In this document: piece by piece, positions 39,481-48,725 of the stretch
Position numbering within the stretch: the stretch's first letter is position 1
Layout: each line of letters begins with the position of its first letter
DNA from: Actinobaculum massiliense
GTDB taxonomy: Bacteria > Actinomycetota > Actinomycetes > Actinomycetales > Actinomycetaceae
NCBI RefSeq assembly: GCF_001457435.1
Contig: NZ_LN881717.1
Span: 133,896-197,895, forward strand
Length of the DNA: 64,000 nt
Direction of reading: 5' to 3'
Notes under the pieces: generated by a model
The model's database searches: none
What the model was told of the DNA's origin: nothing
What the model saw: only the letters and a program-made list of their open reading frames with translations
Made by a program: the position numbers and the translations under genes

Positions 39481-40440
39481 TTACTCAACGTCTCCGACGG
39501 TTCCTTCGAAAGCATCGCGATAGGCTGCGGCCAGCCGCAAAGCGTCATGCAGCGCGTGATTCTCGGTCATTCTAACCTGGCGGAGCATGAGGGCAGCTCC
39601 CAGCTCATTGGCAATAGAGTCCATCCCGTCCAGGTCATCAATGGAACCCGGATCGGCAATAATCACGTCCAGGCTTACGTCCGGTGCGTGCTCGTGGAAA
39701 GAGCGAACATGGTCTGCCGGGCTCATCCCCTTGGTTTCCCACTCCGTGCCAAGATTCAGCGCCATAACTTTACGTGCCTTGGTTTGCACCAGAGCCTCGT
39801 GCAACTGCGGAACCATAAGATGCGGGATCACCGAGGTATACCAGGAGCCCGGGCCAAAAACTACCCATTCGGCATCGCGAATGGCCTCCACCGCCTCGGG
39901 TTGAGCAGGAGGATTTTCCGGAATGAGCTCCACGTGCTTGACGCGGCCACGCGCGGTAGCCACCGCCACCTGCCCTCGGTACTTCCGCAGGGTGCCATCT
40001 TCTTCCACATCCGCTTCAATTTCCAGCGGAATTGGGGACATTGGCACTACCCGGCCCTTAATTCGTAGCAAATCGCCCACCCAATCCAGGCCGGCGACCA
40101 CGTCTCCCAATTGCTCCCACATAGTGACAATGAGGAGATTACCCAGCGCGTGCCCATTCATTGGCCCGTCGCTGGTAAAACGATGTTGCAGCACATCACG
40201 CCAGGTTTGGCCCCACTCCCCGTCATCGCACAGCGCGGAGAGGGCCATGCGCAAGTCACCGGGCGGAATGGTATTGAATTCCTGCCGCAGGCGGCCCGAA
40301 CTACCGCCGTCGTCGGCAACGGTGACGATCGCGGTGATGTTCTGAGTTATGAGGCGTAGCGCGGAGAGGGTTGCGAAAAGCCCGTGACCGCCGCCCAGAG
40401 CCGCGACGTGCGGCCCACGGCTTCCGCGATGAAGACTCAT
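39481..40440 (-). CDS. yvcK: gluconeogenesis factor YvcK (CofD-like, UDP-sugar binding)
   Basis: Regulatory protein that binds UDP-GlcNAc in Bacillus and Listeria and affects central carbon metabolism and envelope synthesis. Glycine-rich ALGGGHGLFATLSALR (about 14-29), VTVADDGGSSGRLR (about 39-52), the GNLLI region and FGPGSWYTSVIPHL (about 195-208) define the family. 319 residues. The start overlaps the rapZ stop by one base (TAATG). Confidence 0.95.
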   Translation of the reverse strand: MSLHRGSRGPHVAALGGGHGLFATLSALRLITQNITAIVTVADDGGSSGRLRQEFNTIPPGDLRMALSALCDDGEWGQTWRDVLQHRFTSDGPMNGHALGNLLIVTMWEQLGDVVAGLDWVGDLLRIKGRVVPMSPIPLEIEADVEEDGTLRKYRGQVAVATARGRVKHVELIPENPPAQPEAVEAIRDAEWVVFGPGSWYTSVIPHLMVPQLHEALVQTKARKVMALNLGTEWETKGMSPADHVRSFHEHAPDVSLDVIIADPGSIDDLDGMDSIANELGAALMLRQVRMTENHALHDALRLAAAYRDAFEGTVGDVE

Positions 40441-41375
40441 TATTCTCGCCCCAAATCTCTATGTATTGTGCGCACCGACTGCCCCGCCTGGCGCAGACGC
40501 TCGGAAATAGCTTCCGCAATCGCCACCGATCGGTGTTTACCCCCGGTGCACCCAATTGCGATGGTGGTGAAAGGCTTGAGCTCACGCGAATACCCGCTGA
40601 GAATACTCGCCATAAGTTCCGAGTATTTATTCACGAATTCCCGCGCTCCCTCCTGCTCCAACACGAAGTCGGAGACCGGCTTATCGTGGCCGGTGAGGTG
40701 GCGTAGCTCGGAGACCCAGTAGGGATTGGGAAGGAAGCGAACATCTGCCACATTGTCGGCATCCAGCGGCAGGCCGTATTTAAAACCGAAGGACATGACG
40801 GTAACGCGGACGTCATCCTGGGTACCATCGCCCACCAGGCGCCGGACTTTTCGCGCCAAGTCATGCACCGAAAGGCCGGTGGTTTCAATAACCGAATCGG
40901 CGCGATTACGCAGATCTGCCAGTAGCTGGCGCTCCTTGCTAATGCCATCCATAAGGCGTCCGTGTGGTTCGAGGGGATGTGGACGACGCACGGTCTCGAA
41001 TCGCTGCACGAGCTCATCATCAGAGGCATCGAGGAAAATAATGCGATAGTCAATACCCGCCTGGCGGACCGTATCTAGCTGGCCCACGAGTTCCTTGAAG
41101 AACTCCCGGGAACGCACGTCGACGACGACGGCGAGGCGCTGCACTCCGCCGTCGGGCGACATTAACCCAACCATGGGTTTGAGCAGGCGCGGGGGAAGAT
41201 TGTCCACCACGTACCACCCGAGATCCTCGAGCGTATTGGCCGCCCGAGTTCGACCCGCGCCAGACATACCGGTTACCACAATGATTTCCGGAACTTTCGC
41301 CGGGGGTAATTGGGCCTCTATATCCGCCTGCGGCACGACCTTGGGGATCCGCGAGGTGTCGTTGATATCGCTCAT
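40440..41375 (-). CDS. rapZ: RapZ/YvcJ-family nucleotide-binding protein
   Basis: P-loop protein that in E. coli directs RNase E to the GlmZ RNA and in Gram-positives has a less clear role. Walker A GMSGAGRT (36-43), DNLPPRLL (about 58-65) and the C-terminal IGCTGGKHRSV near residue 285 are diagnostic. ATG 41375 gives 311 residues; the longer open frame reaching 41528 would overlap uvrC and has no homology-like content. uvrC ends 31 bases upstream. Confidence 0.95.
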   Translation of the reverse strand: MSDINDTSRIPKVVPQADIEAQLPPAKVPEIIVVTGMSGAGRTRAANTLEDLGWYVVDNLPPRLLKPMVGLMSPDGGVQRLAVVVDVRSREFFKELVGQLDTVRQAGIDYRIIFLDASDDELVQRFETVRRPHPLEPHGRLMDGISKERQLLADLRNRADSVIETTGLSVHDLARKVRRLVGDGTQDDVRVTVMSFGFKYGLPLDADNVADVRFLPNPYWVSELRHLTGHDKPVSDFVLEQEGAREFVNKYSELMASILSGYSRELKPFTTIAIGCTGGKHRSVAIAEAISERLRQAGQSVRTIHRDLGRE

Positions 41376-41406
41376 AGATTCATCATGCCACACGGGTCCG
41401 ACGCCG

Positions 41407-43497
41407 TTAGCGCTCCGCGGGAGCCGCGCCCGCGCCAGTCTCCTGCGCGGCCAGCGCCGGGTCCGCGCTAGAGCCGCGCTCGGCTGGCGCCAAAAAGCTG
41501 AAAATCTCTTGCGCGAGTTTCGGCCCAATGCCGGGGACCTCCTGTAGCTCCTCGAGGCTAGCGGCGCGGATCCGCCTCACAGAACCCATCTGCTTGAGCA
41601 GGATCTTTTGTTTAGCCGGCCCCAGTCCGGGGATTTTGTCGAGCACCGAGCGGGTCATCGCCTGGCCGCGCTTCTTGCGGTGGAAAGTAATAGCGAAGCG
41701 GTGGGACTCATCGCGCACCTGCTGTAGCAAACGCAGAGCGGCGGAGCTTCGCGGGAAAATAACCGGGTACTCCTCCCCCGGCACCCACACTTCTTCGAGG
41801 CGCTTCGCCAGTCCAATCACCTGCACATTAGCGCCCGATTCGTCGACCACGCGCTGGGCGGCATTGACCTGCGGCAGGCCGCCATCCACCACCAGCAAAT
41901 CTGGCCGATAAGCAAACTTTTGCGGCGCCGCGGAGCCGGTCAGGTCTTCATCCACCGCCCGCGCGGCCGCGATCTGCGCGTCTTCCTCGCCTCCGGCATC
42001 GTTTCCGTGCGCGCCTTCTCCCAGGCGGCGCAAGCGGCGGCTCAGCACCTCGTCCATCGCCGCGGTATCGTCCGGAACCCCGTGTCCATCCGGCCCGCGC
42101 ACAATAAAGTGGCGGTAATCGGAGGTTTTCTTCAGTCCATCTTCGAAAACCACCATGGAGCCAACCTGCTGGTTGCCCTGGGTATGCGAAATGTCGTAGC
42201 CCTCAATGCGGAGCGGGGCGCGCTCCAGATCCAAACCTTCGCGCAGTTCCTCCAGCGCCTGCGAGCGCACGGTAATATCCGCCGCTCGCGCCAACTTATT
42301 GCGGTCAAAGGCCTGTTTGGCGTTGGCGTGCACGGTAGCGGCAAGCTGGGCTTTCGGGCCCCGCTGCGGTTTCTTCAGATGTACTGGCCCGCCCCGGCGC
42401 TCAGCTAGCCAGCGCTCAATACCGGCTCGATCTGAGGGGAACACCGGCACCCAGATTTCGGAGGGAATGGCTCCGGCCGGAACGTGCGCACGGTCGTCTA
42501 CCGCGTGCGGCGCCTCCACCCGGCGATCACCGAAGGTCCCCACGCCCCGGTAGGCGTCATATTCAGCGTCGCCGTATACCTGCAAAAGTAGCTGGTTAAT
42601 AACGTCGGAAGGATTGGTGCCGTCGGTTTCGGTAACCCATCCTCGCTGACCGCGAATGCGCCCGCCACGGATATAAAAGACCTGCACCGAAGCGTCGATT
42701 TCGTCGGCTTCCAAGCCAATAACGTCCGCATTGAGATTGCCGTCAAAAACCACCACATTGCGTTCGGTCGCGGTTTTCAGGGCACTGATTTCATCGCGCA
42801 GGCGCGCCGCCCGTTCAAATTCCAACTCGGCGGAGGCCTGCTTCATTTCTGCGGTTTTTTGCCGCACTAGCGCACTTCCATCCGAGTCCATAAAGCGGAT
42901 GAATTCTTCGGCCGCAGCGCGGTTTTCTTTTTTCGTCACGAGATTTGCGCAGGCGCCGTTGCACAAACCGATATGGGTATTAAAACAGGGCTTGCCGGTG
43001 CGTTGCCCGCGCCGAAAATCGGCATCCGTGCAGGAGCGCATCCCGAAAATCGGTAGCAAGGAATCGAGGGTTTTACGAATCGCCCAGACCTTCGTATACG
43101 GCCCGAAGTACACATTGCCTTTGCGATGCTTTTCGCGGGTGATATATGCGCGCGGATATTCTTCGCGCATGGAAACCGCGAGGTAGGGATAAGACTTATT
43201 ATCCCGAAACATCACGTTAAAAGGCGGCTCGAGCTGCTTAATCCAGGTGTATTCAAGCGTCAGCGCCTCGACTTCGGAGCCGACCACCACCCACACCACG
43301 CGGTTCGCGGTGAACACCATTTTCCGGATGCGCGGAATCAGCGTTTCCGGTGGCTGGAAATAGTTCTGTAGCCGGTTTCGCAGGTTCTTCGCCTTCCCCA
43401 CGTAGAGCACTCGCCCCTCCGGGTCGAGGAATCTATACACCCCCGGGTCGGTGGGGATATCCGACGTTTTGGGCCGGTAACTTTGCGGATCAGCCAC
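41407..43497 (-). CDS. uvrC: excinuclease ABC subunit C
   Basis: Dual-incision nuclease of nucleotide excision repair. The N-terminal GIY-YIG domain begins GVYRFLDPEGRVLYVGKAKN (about 19-38); a UVR motif (about 205-240, interacts with UvrB) and the RNase H-like domain (IEGYDISHTQG, LLVVDGGLPQ) follow; two helix-hairpin-helix motifs lie near 625-670 (IPGLGPAKQ, VPGIGPKLAQ). 696 residues. The GTG start has AAGGAG four bases upstream. Confidence 0.98.
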   Translation of the reverse strand: MADPQSYRPKTSDIPTDPGVYRFLDPEGRVLYVGKAKNLRNRLQNYFQPPETLIPRIRKMVFTANRVVWVVVGSEVEALTLEYTWIKQLEPPFNVMFRDNKSYPYLAVSMREEYPRAYITREKHRKGNVYFGPYTKVWAIRKTLDSLLPIFGMRSCTDADFRRGQRTGKPCFNTHIGLCNGACANLVTKKENRAAAEEFIRFMDSDGSALVRQKTAEMKQASAELEFERAARLRDEISALKTATERNVVVFDGNLNADVIGLEADEIDASVQVFYIRGGRIRGQRGWVTETDGTNPSDVINQLLLQVYGDAEYDAYRGVGTFGDRRVEAPHAVDDRAHVPAGAIPSEIWVPVFPSDRAGIERWLAERRGGPVHLKKPQRGPKAQLAATVHANAKQAFDRNKLARAADITVRSQALEELREGLDLERAPLRIEGYDISHTQGNQQVGSMVVFEDGLKKTSDYRHFIVRGPDGHGVPDDTAAMDEVLSRRLRRLGEGAHGNDAGGEEDAQIAAARAVDEDLTGSAAPQKFAYRPDLLVVDGGLPQVNAAQRVVDESGANVQVIGLAKRLEEVWVPGEEYPVIFPRSSAALRLLQQVRDESHRFAITFHRKKRGQAMTRSVLDKIPGLGPAKQKILLKQMGSVRRIRAASLEELQEVPGIGPKLAQEIFSFLAPAERGSSADPALAAQETGAGAAPAER

Positions 43498-43554
43498 GCG
43501 TCTCCTTCCTCACTTTTCCGTTGTGCGCGTTATTGCGGGGCGCCCCGCCGGCGC

Positions 43555-43590
43555 GATGCACGACGCCGTTGCGCGACACCGTCGTGCATC
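43555..43590 (-). terminator. terminator-like hairpin after uvrA
   Basis: A perfect 11-bp stem (43555-43565 with 43580-43590) just after the uvrA stop, followed on the minus strand by a second short GC stem. No T run. It separates uvrA from uvrC. Confidence 0.6.
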
Positions 43591-43596
43591 ACGAGC

Positions 43597-46440
43597 CTAA
43601 GAATCTGAACGCAAAATGGGCGCTAAATATTGCCCGGTATACGATTCCTTCACCTTAGCCACGTCCTCCGGCGTGCCCTCGGCAACGATGGTACCGCCTC
43701 CGGCACCGCCCTCCGGCCCGAGGTCAATCACCCAATCCGCGCTCTTAATGACGTCGAGGTTGTGCTCAATCACGATCACGGTATTGCCCTGATCCACCAG
43801 GCCTTCCAGCACCAGGAGCAGTTTGCGAATATCTTCGAAATGCAGTCCGGTGGTCGGTTCGTCAAGGATATACACGCTTTTACCGCGATTGCGTCGATGC
43901 AGTTCCGAGGCGAGCTTCACACGTTGGGCTTCCCCGCCCGAAAGCGTGGTAGCGCTTTGCCCCAGGCGCACGTAACCCAGCCCCACGCGCTCCAAAGTTG
44001 CCAGGTAGCGGGTGATCTTCTGGATCGGATCGAAGAACTCCAGCGCCTCGCTAATCGTCATATCGAGGACCTGCGAAACATTTTTACCCTTGTAGTGAAC
44101 CTCGAGGGTTTCGCGGTTATAGCGAGCTCCGTGGCAGACCTCGCAGGGCACATACACATCGGGCAGGAAGTTCATCTCAATCTTGATTGTGCCGTCGCCC
44201 TTGCAGGCTTCGCAACGCCCGCCCTTGACGTTGAAGGAGAAGCGCCCCGCGGTGTATCCGCGCACTTTGGCTTCCTGGGTCTGGGCAAAAAGCTCACGCA
44301 CCTTATCCCACACCCCGGTATAGGTAGCGGGATTGGAGCGCGGGCTGCGGCCAATTGGCGACTGATCCACGTGCACCACTTTTTCCAGCTCCTCCGCGCC
44401 GGTTACCGAGCTGTGCCGGCCCACCACGGTATGCGCGCGATTGAGCTGGTTCGCTAGCGACTGGTAGAGAATCTGATTGACCAAGGTGGACTTTCCGGAG
44501 CCGGAAACCCCGGTCACCGCGGTAAGAACGCCAATAGGGAACTTAGCCTCAATGTTCTTGAGGTTGTTCTCCCGCGCACCCTTAACGACGATCTGGTTTT
44601 TCTTGAGCACCTTGCGGCGCTTTTCCGGCACCGCAATGGCGCGCCGGCCGGCCAGGTAATCGCCGGTTACGGAGTTCTTTGCCTCCAGCAACCCGGCCAC
44701 CGGACCGGAATAAACGATCTCTCCGCCCTTTTCTCCGGCACCCGGCCCTACATCCACCACCCAGTCCGCGGCGCGGATTGTATCTTCGTCGTGTTCTACC
44801 ACCAGCAGCGTATTGCCGAGGTCCCGCAGCTTTTTAAGCGTTGCCAGCAGGCGATCGTTATCCTTCTGATGCAGACCAATTGACGGCTCGTCGAGCACGT
44901 AAAGCACGCCCACCAGCCCGGAACCAATTTGCGTGGCGAGCCGGATGCGTTGCGCCTCGCCGCCCGAGAGCGTAGAGGCCCCGCGCGCCAAGGTGAGATA
45001 CGAAAGCCCCACATCCACCAGGAATCCCAGCCGCAACTGAACCTCGCGTAACACCTGCGCGGCGATCTGGGCCTGGAAGGAATCAAGCTCCACGTGGTCG
45101 AGGTAGTTCTTGGCATCGTCAATTGCCAGCGAGCAGAGCTCGTGAATATTTAGCTCGCCAATGCGCACTGCCAGCACTTCCGGCTTGAGGCGCGCGCCAT
45201 GGCAAACCGAGCAGGCCACCTCCCGCATATATCCCTCGTAACGGTTACGGGTCCAATCCGATTCGGTTTCATCGTGCTTACGCATCACGTAGCGGCGCAC
45301 GCCTTCAAAGCCGGTGGAGTATTCGCGCATGCGACCCCAGCGATTGCGGTAGCGCACCTGGACCTTGAAGTTCGCCCCGTCGAGGAGCGCGTTGCGCGCC
45401 TTTTTGAGCAAATCCTTCCAGGGCGTATCGACGTCGAAGCCGAGGTCCTCACCCAGCGCCTCCATTTGCCGGGTGAAGAAATCCTGGTGGCTGGTCCACG
45501 GCGCAATGGCGCCCTCGCGGAGGGTTTTTTCCGTATCCGGCACCACGAGGTCTTCCGCCACCTGGAGTTTCGAGCCGATGCCGTCGCATTCGGGGCAGGC
45601 TCCGTAGGGCGCGTTGAACGAAAACGTCCGCGGCTCGATTTCCTCCAGTGCCAGTTCGTGGCCGTTCGGGCAGGAGCGCTTTTCGGAAAAACGGCGGGTT
45701 TTGTGCGGGTCGCTATCCTCCAGGTCCACGAACACCACCAGAAGGATTCCCTTCGCGAGGCCGAGTGCCTGCTCTACCGAGTCCGTGAGGCGGGTGCGAA
45801 TTCCTTCGCGCACCACCAGGCGATCGACGACGACGTCGACGTCGTGGCGCAGTTTTTTATCCAGCTTGGGGGGATTATCAAGGCGAATATCCTCCGAATC
45901 AACCCGCGCGCGGGTATAGCCGGCCTGGGCGAGCTCGGCGAAAACATCCGAGTATTCTCCCTTGCGCCCGCGCACTACCGGCGCCAGCACCATAAAACGG
46001 GTGCCTTCCTCGTACTCGAGCAGGGTATCGACGATTTGCTCGGCGCTCTGCGCTTGGATCCGCGCTCCGCACTCCGGGCAATGTTGCACCCCAGCGCGGG
46101 CAAAGAGCAAGCGCAAATAATCGTAAACCTCGGTGACCGTGCCGACGGTGGAGCGCGGATTACGATTAGTGGATTTTTGGTCGATCGCGACGGCTGGCGA
46201 AAGGCCCTCGATCATATCGACGTCTGGCTTATCCATCTGGCCCAAGAACATACGGGCGTATGAGCTCAGAGATTCCACGTAGCGGCGCTGGCCCTCGGCA
46301 AAAATCGTATCGAAAGCGAGCGATGATTTGCCCGACCCGGAAAGACCGGTGAATACAACCATCTTGTCTCGAGGAATATCGAGAGAGATATTTTTTAGGT
46401 TATTTTCGCGGGCGCCTCGCACCTGGATAATGTCACTCAC
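43597..46440 (-). CDS. uvrA: excinuclease ABC subunit A
   Basis: DNA-damage sensor ATPase of excision repair. The 947-residue product has two ABC modules: the first Walker A GLSGSGKS (32-39) and the second GVSGSGKS (near 640), each with LSGGEAQR, and zinc-binding CxxC pairs ([30 protein letters not shown]). GTG start at 46440; no strong ribosome-binding site. A LexA-type box lies 18-35 bases upstream, so SOS induction is expected. Confidence 0.99.
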   Translation of the reverse strand: MSDIIQVRGARENNLKNISLDIPRDKMVVFTGLSGSGKSSLAFDTIFAEGQRRYVESLSSYARMFLGQMDKPDVDMIEGLSPAVAIDQKSTNRNPRSTVGTVTEVYDYLRLLFARAGVQHCPECGARIQAQSAEQIVDTLLEYEEGTRFMVLAPVVRGRKGEYSDVFAELAQAGYTRARVDSEDIRLDNPPKLDKKLRHDVDVVVDRLVVREGIRTRLTDSVEQALGLAKGILLVVFVDLEDSDPHKTRRFSEKRSCPNGHELALEEIEPRTFSFNAPYGACPECDGIGSKLQVAEDLVVPDTEKTLREGAIAPWTSHQDFFTRQMEALGEDLGFDVDTPWKDLLKKARNALLDGANFKVQVRYRNRWGRMREYSTGFEGVRRYVMRKHDETESDWTRNRYEGYMREVACSVCHGARLKPEVLAVRIGELNIHELCSLAIDDAKNYLDHVELDSFQAQIAAQVLREVQLRLGFLVDVGLSYLTLARGASTLSGGEAQRIRLATQIGSGLVGVLYVLDEPSIGLHQKDNDRLLATLKKLRDLGNTLLVVEHDEDTIRAADWVVDVGPGAGEKGGEIVYSGPVAGLLEAKNSVTGDYLAGRRAIAVPEKRRKVLKKNQIVVKGARENNLKNIEAKFPIGVLTAVTGVSGSGKSTLVNQILYQSLANQLNRAHTVVGRHSSVTGAEELEKVVHVDQSPIGRSPRSNPATYTGVWDKVRELFAQTQEAKVRGYTAGRFSFNVKGGRCEACKGDGTIKIEMNFLPDVYVPCEVCHGARYNRETLEVHYKGKNVSQVLDMTISEALEFFDPIQKITRYLATLERVGLGYVRLGQSATTLSGGEAQRVKLASELHRRNRGKSVYILDEPTTGLHFEDIRKLLLVLEGLVDQGNTVIVIEHNLDVIKSADWVIDLGPEGGAGGGTIVAEGTPEDVAKVKESYTGQYLAPILRSDS

Positions 46441-46457
46441 TCGGGCAAGTTTACTGT

Positions 46458-46475
46458 TTTGAACAGGTGTTCGAA
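46458..46475. promoter_or_regulatory. LexA (SOS) box upstream of uvrA
   Basis: TTGAAC-AGGT-GTTCGAA is a palindrome matching the actinobacterial LexA pattern (TCGAAC, four bases, GTTCGA) with one deviation in the left arm. It lies in the 94-base gap between uvrA and the divergent transporter gene, close to the uvrA start. Confidence 0.82.
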
Positions 46476-46534
46476 AGGACTTTCGCCGCCAGCTAGCGCG
46501 CGGCGGGACTATCGCTGGTAGTGTTCCCTGCGTT

Positions 46535-47497
46535 ATGAGGAATAAAATTTCATGGCGCCCGGACCCGCTGGTGACGGGAATTTTTCTGGCGCTGGTTGCA
46601 GGGCTACTAATTCACGCCCCGGAGGCTCCCCGCCGGGTTCTCGAGGTCGGCGCGGATTTGGCCGTCGCCACGGTCTTCTTTGTTTACGGAATGCGCCTGC
46701 GCACCACCGATGTGCTTCGCGGGCTACGCAATGTGAAGCTACAGGGCTTGGTTTTAGCCGCTACCTACATCGTATTCCCGGTAGTTGGCTTCGCACTCGG
46801 AAAGATCACCGCGTCGCTCCTGGGGAGCGATTTTGCGCTCGGTTTCCTTTATCTCTCGCTATTGCCGTCCACGATTCAATCCTCCGTCACCATGGTGTCC
46901 ATCGCGCGCGGAAACGTGGCCGCCGCGGTCACTTCCGCCACGATTTCCAACACGCTCGGAATGTTCCTCACCCCACTATTGGTTTTGGGATTCCTGCACG
47001 TCGAAGGCGCCTCGGGGGGCGGCTTTACCTCGGTGCTTCTCAAGCTCCTGCTTCCTTTTATTCTCGGCCAGTGTCTGCAGCCCTGGGTGGGAAACTGGTG
47101 GCGCGCTCATCCTCGCCTGGTGCGAACCGTGGACAACACCTCGATTATCCTCATCGTCTTTTCCTCAGTTCTCAACGCCACCGCCGAAGGCGCCTGGGCC
47201 GCCGTCACCCTCGGCACAATTTTTGCGTTGCTTGGGCTGTGCGCGATGATGCTCGCGGCGATGTTGGGTATCACCTGGTGGGTGGCCGGACTCGCCGGCT
47301 TGAATCGCGAGGACCGCATCGTGGTGCTGATGTGTGGCTCAAAAAAGTCTTTGGCCACCGGTCTCCCGATGGCCAAAGCGCTCTTTCCTCCCGCAACCGT
47401 GGCACCGCTTTCGGTGCCAATCGTGGTTTTCCACCAGTTGCAGATTTTCGTTTGCGCGATTATCGCCCGCCGGCTCGCACAGAGTGGAGAAGCTTAG
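46535..47497 (+). CDS. SBF/BASS-like sodium-dependent transporter (YfeH type)
   Basis: A 320-residue membrane protein with about ten hydrophobic segments. The sequence FFVYGMRL (about 48-55), [19 protein letters not shown] (about 109-127) and [19 protein letters not shown] (about 268-286) belong to the SBF-like group of bile-acid:sodium symporter relatives. Substrate unknown. The ATG at 46535 has no ribosome-binding site; a possible -10 (TAGTGT, 46519-46524) would give a leaderless mRNA. Its stop overlaps the convergent terC-like stop (47494-47497). Confidence 0.87.
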   Translation: MRNKISWRPDPLVTGIFLALVAGLLIHAPEAPRRVLEVGADLAVATVFFVYGMRLRTTDVLRGLRNVKLQGLVLAATYIVFPVVGFALGKITASLLGSDFALGFLYLSLLPSTIQSSVTMVSIARGNVAAAVTSATISNTLGMFLTPLLVLGFLHVEGASGGGFTSVLLKLLLPFILGQCLQPWVGNWWRAHPRLVRTVDNTSIILIVFSSVLNATAEGAWAAVTLGTIFALLGLCAMMLAAMLGITWWVAGLAGLNREDRIVVLMCGSKKSLATGLPMAKALFPPATVAPLSVPIVVFHQLQIFVCAIIARRLAQSGEA

Positions 47498-48519
47498 GCC
47501 TCGCCAGCTGCGGCGTCGTCGTTACCAACCCGCCGCGCCCGCAGAAGCGAGGCGACCACGGTGACCAAAAGCACCGCGAGAATGACAATCAGCGAGGTGG
47601 CCGGGCCCACCGCGGGGATCGCGGTGAGCAGGCCGTAGGCGTGGAAGGCTTCCACAAAGAGCTTGAGGCCAATGAAGCCGAGGATTACCGCTAGGCCGTA
47701 ATGCAGATACGCGAGCCGCTCCAGCAAGCCGTCGATCAGGAAGAAGATCTGCCGCAGGCCCATAAGCGAGAAGGCATTGGCCGCGAAAATAATGTAGGGC
47801 TCCTTGGTAATTCCGAAGGAGGCGGGGATTGAATCCAGGGCGAACATGAAGTCCGCGGCGCCAATGGCCACAATGCACAGGAAGTACGGCGTCATATGGC
47901 GCTTGCCGTCGATTTTTACGAAGGAGTGATCGCGGTGATAGGTGTCGGCGACGGGGAACAGCTTGCGGGCGAAACGCACCACGCCGTTCTCCTTGTATTC
48001 CTTTTCTTCGCCGGTTTCCACGCCCTCGCGGATTTGGCCGATGGCCGTGTAAATGAGGAACGCACCGAAGAGGAAGAAGACCCACGCGAAACGCGAGACG
48101 ATTGCCGCGCCGAGAAGAATGAAGGTCAGGCGCAGGACCATCGCGATAATAATTCCCCAGAACAGTACCTTTTGCTGCAGGATTCTGGGCACCGCGAAGG
48201 AAGACATAATAATAATGAAGACGAAAATATTGTCGATGGAAAGCGACTCTTCGAGGGCGTAAGTAGAGAAGTATTCAAGACCGAATAGCCCGCCGTGCTG
48301 CCACCACAGGTAGCTGCCGAAAATGAGCGACATCGTGACGTAGAAGAAGAACCAGAAGGCGGCTTCCTTCATGGTCGGTTCGTGCGGGGTGCGAATATGG
48401 CTAATGAGGTCAAATGCCAGCAACCCCAGCACCACGACGCTGAGCACAATCCACTCCCAGGGGTGAACAGACATTTGTGCAGCTTGCGCCGAAGTCAAGG
48501 TTAGGACAGACGAATTCAC
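47494..48519 (-). CDS. TerC/Alx-family membrane protein, probable Mn2+ exporter
   Basis: A 341-residue polytopic protein with about nine membrane helices. TerC signatures: ALEESLSIDNIFVF (about 88-101) and the second acidic site ADFMFALDSIPASFGIT (about 223-239); the paired Asp/Asn residues are thought to form the metal path. The GTG start has GGAGG seven bases upstream. An Mn2+ riboswitch in the leader supports manganese efflux over tellurite resistance, which named the family. Confidence 0.9.
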   Translation of the reverse strand: MNSSVLTLTSAQAAQMSVHPWEWIVLSVVVLGLLAFDLISHIRTPHEPTMKEAAFWFFFYVTMSLIFGSYLWWQHGGLFGLEYFSTYALEESLSIDNIFVFIIIMSSFAVPRILQQKVLFWGIIIAMVLRLTFILLGAAIVSRFAWVFFLFGAFLIYTAIGQIREGVETGEEKEYKENGVVRFARKLFPVADTYHRDHSFVKIDGKRHMTPYFLCIVAIGAADFMFALDSIPASFGITKEPYIIFAANAFSLMGLRQIFFLIDGLLERLAYLHYGLAVILGFIGLKLFVEAFHAYGLLTAIPAVGPATSLIVILAVLLVTVVASLLRARRVGNDDAAAGEA

Positions 48520-48526
48520 AATGATT

Positions 48527-48554
48527 CCTCCGGTAGAGCGTTAGAAACCGGAGG
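48527..48554 (-). promoter_or_regulatory. SD-sequestering hairpin of the terC leader
   Basis: Arms 48527-48534 and 48547-48554 are perfectly complementary (8 bp). The first contains the GGAGG ribosome-binding site of the TerC-like gene; the second contains the CCTCC that also closes the aptamer helix. The two pairings exclude each other. Confidence 0.7.
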
Positions 48555-48650
48555 TCTCTTTCCACCCGCAGAATCGCTTGGCGCTACGGGCCTCGGTCCG
48601 GGCGTGTGCCGTGGTGACGAACCGATGTTCGGTGGAAATACTCCCCTCCC
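48548..48650 (-). ncRNA. yybP-ykoY (manganese) riboswitch
   Basis: On the minus strand the leader contains the family's conserved AGGGGAGTA (48639-48647), an internal CGTCAC (near 48614-48619), and a closing AGACCTCC (48550-48557). GGAG pairs with CTCC and TTTCCACC with GGTGGAAA to form the basal helix. Known for the class: Mn2+ binds between the two internal loops and turns on exporter genes. It sits directly before the TerC-like gene, a common target. Confidence 0.85.
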
Positions 48651-48725
48651 GGCGCTCAAATATACCCGAAAGTCCTAGCTACCGGGCGTGGGTCACCGCT
48701 TTTATTCGGTCACTTTTTGTGGCGC

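Noticed and set aside
45199-46263. 354-codon open frame antisense to uvrA
   Set aside because: Shadow of uvrA, which is complete on the opposite strand.
48618-48631. CGAAC-CGAT-GTTCG palindrome resembling a LexA box
   Set aside because: It lies inside the riboswitch aptamer, where it is better explained as an internal helix; it is also downstream of uvrB, not at its promoter.
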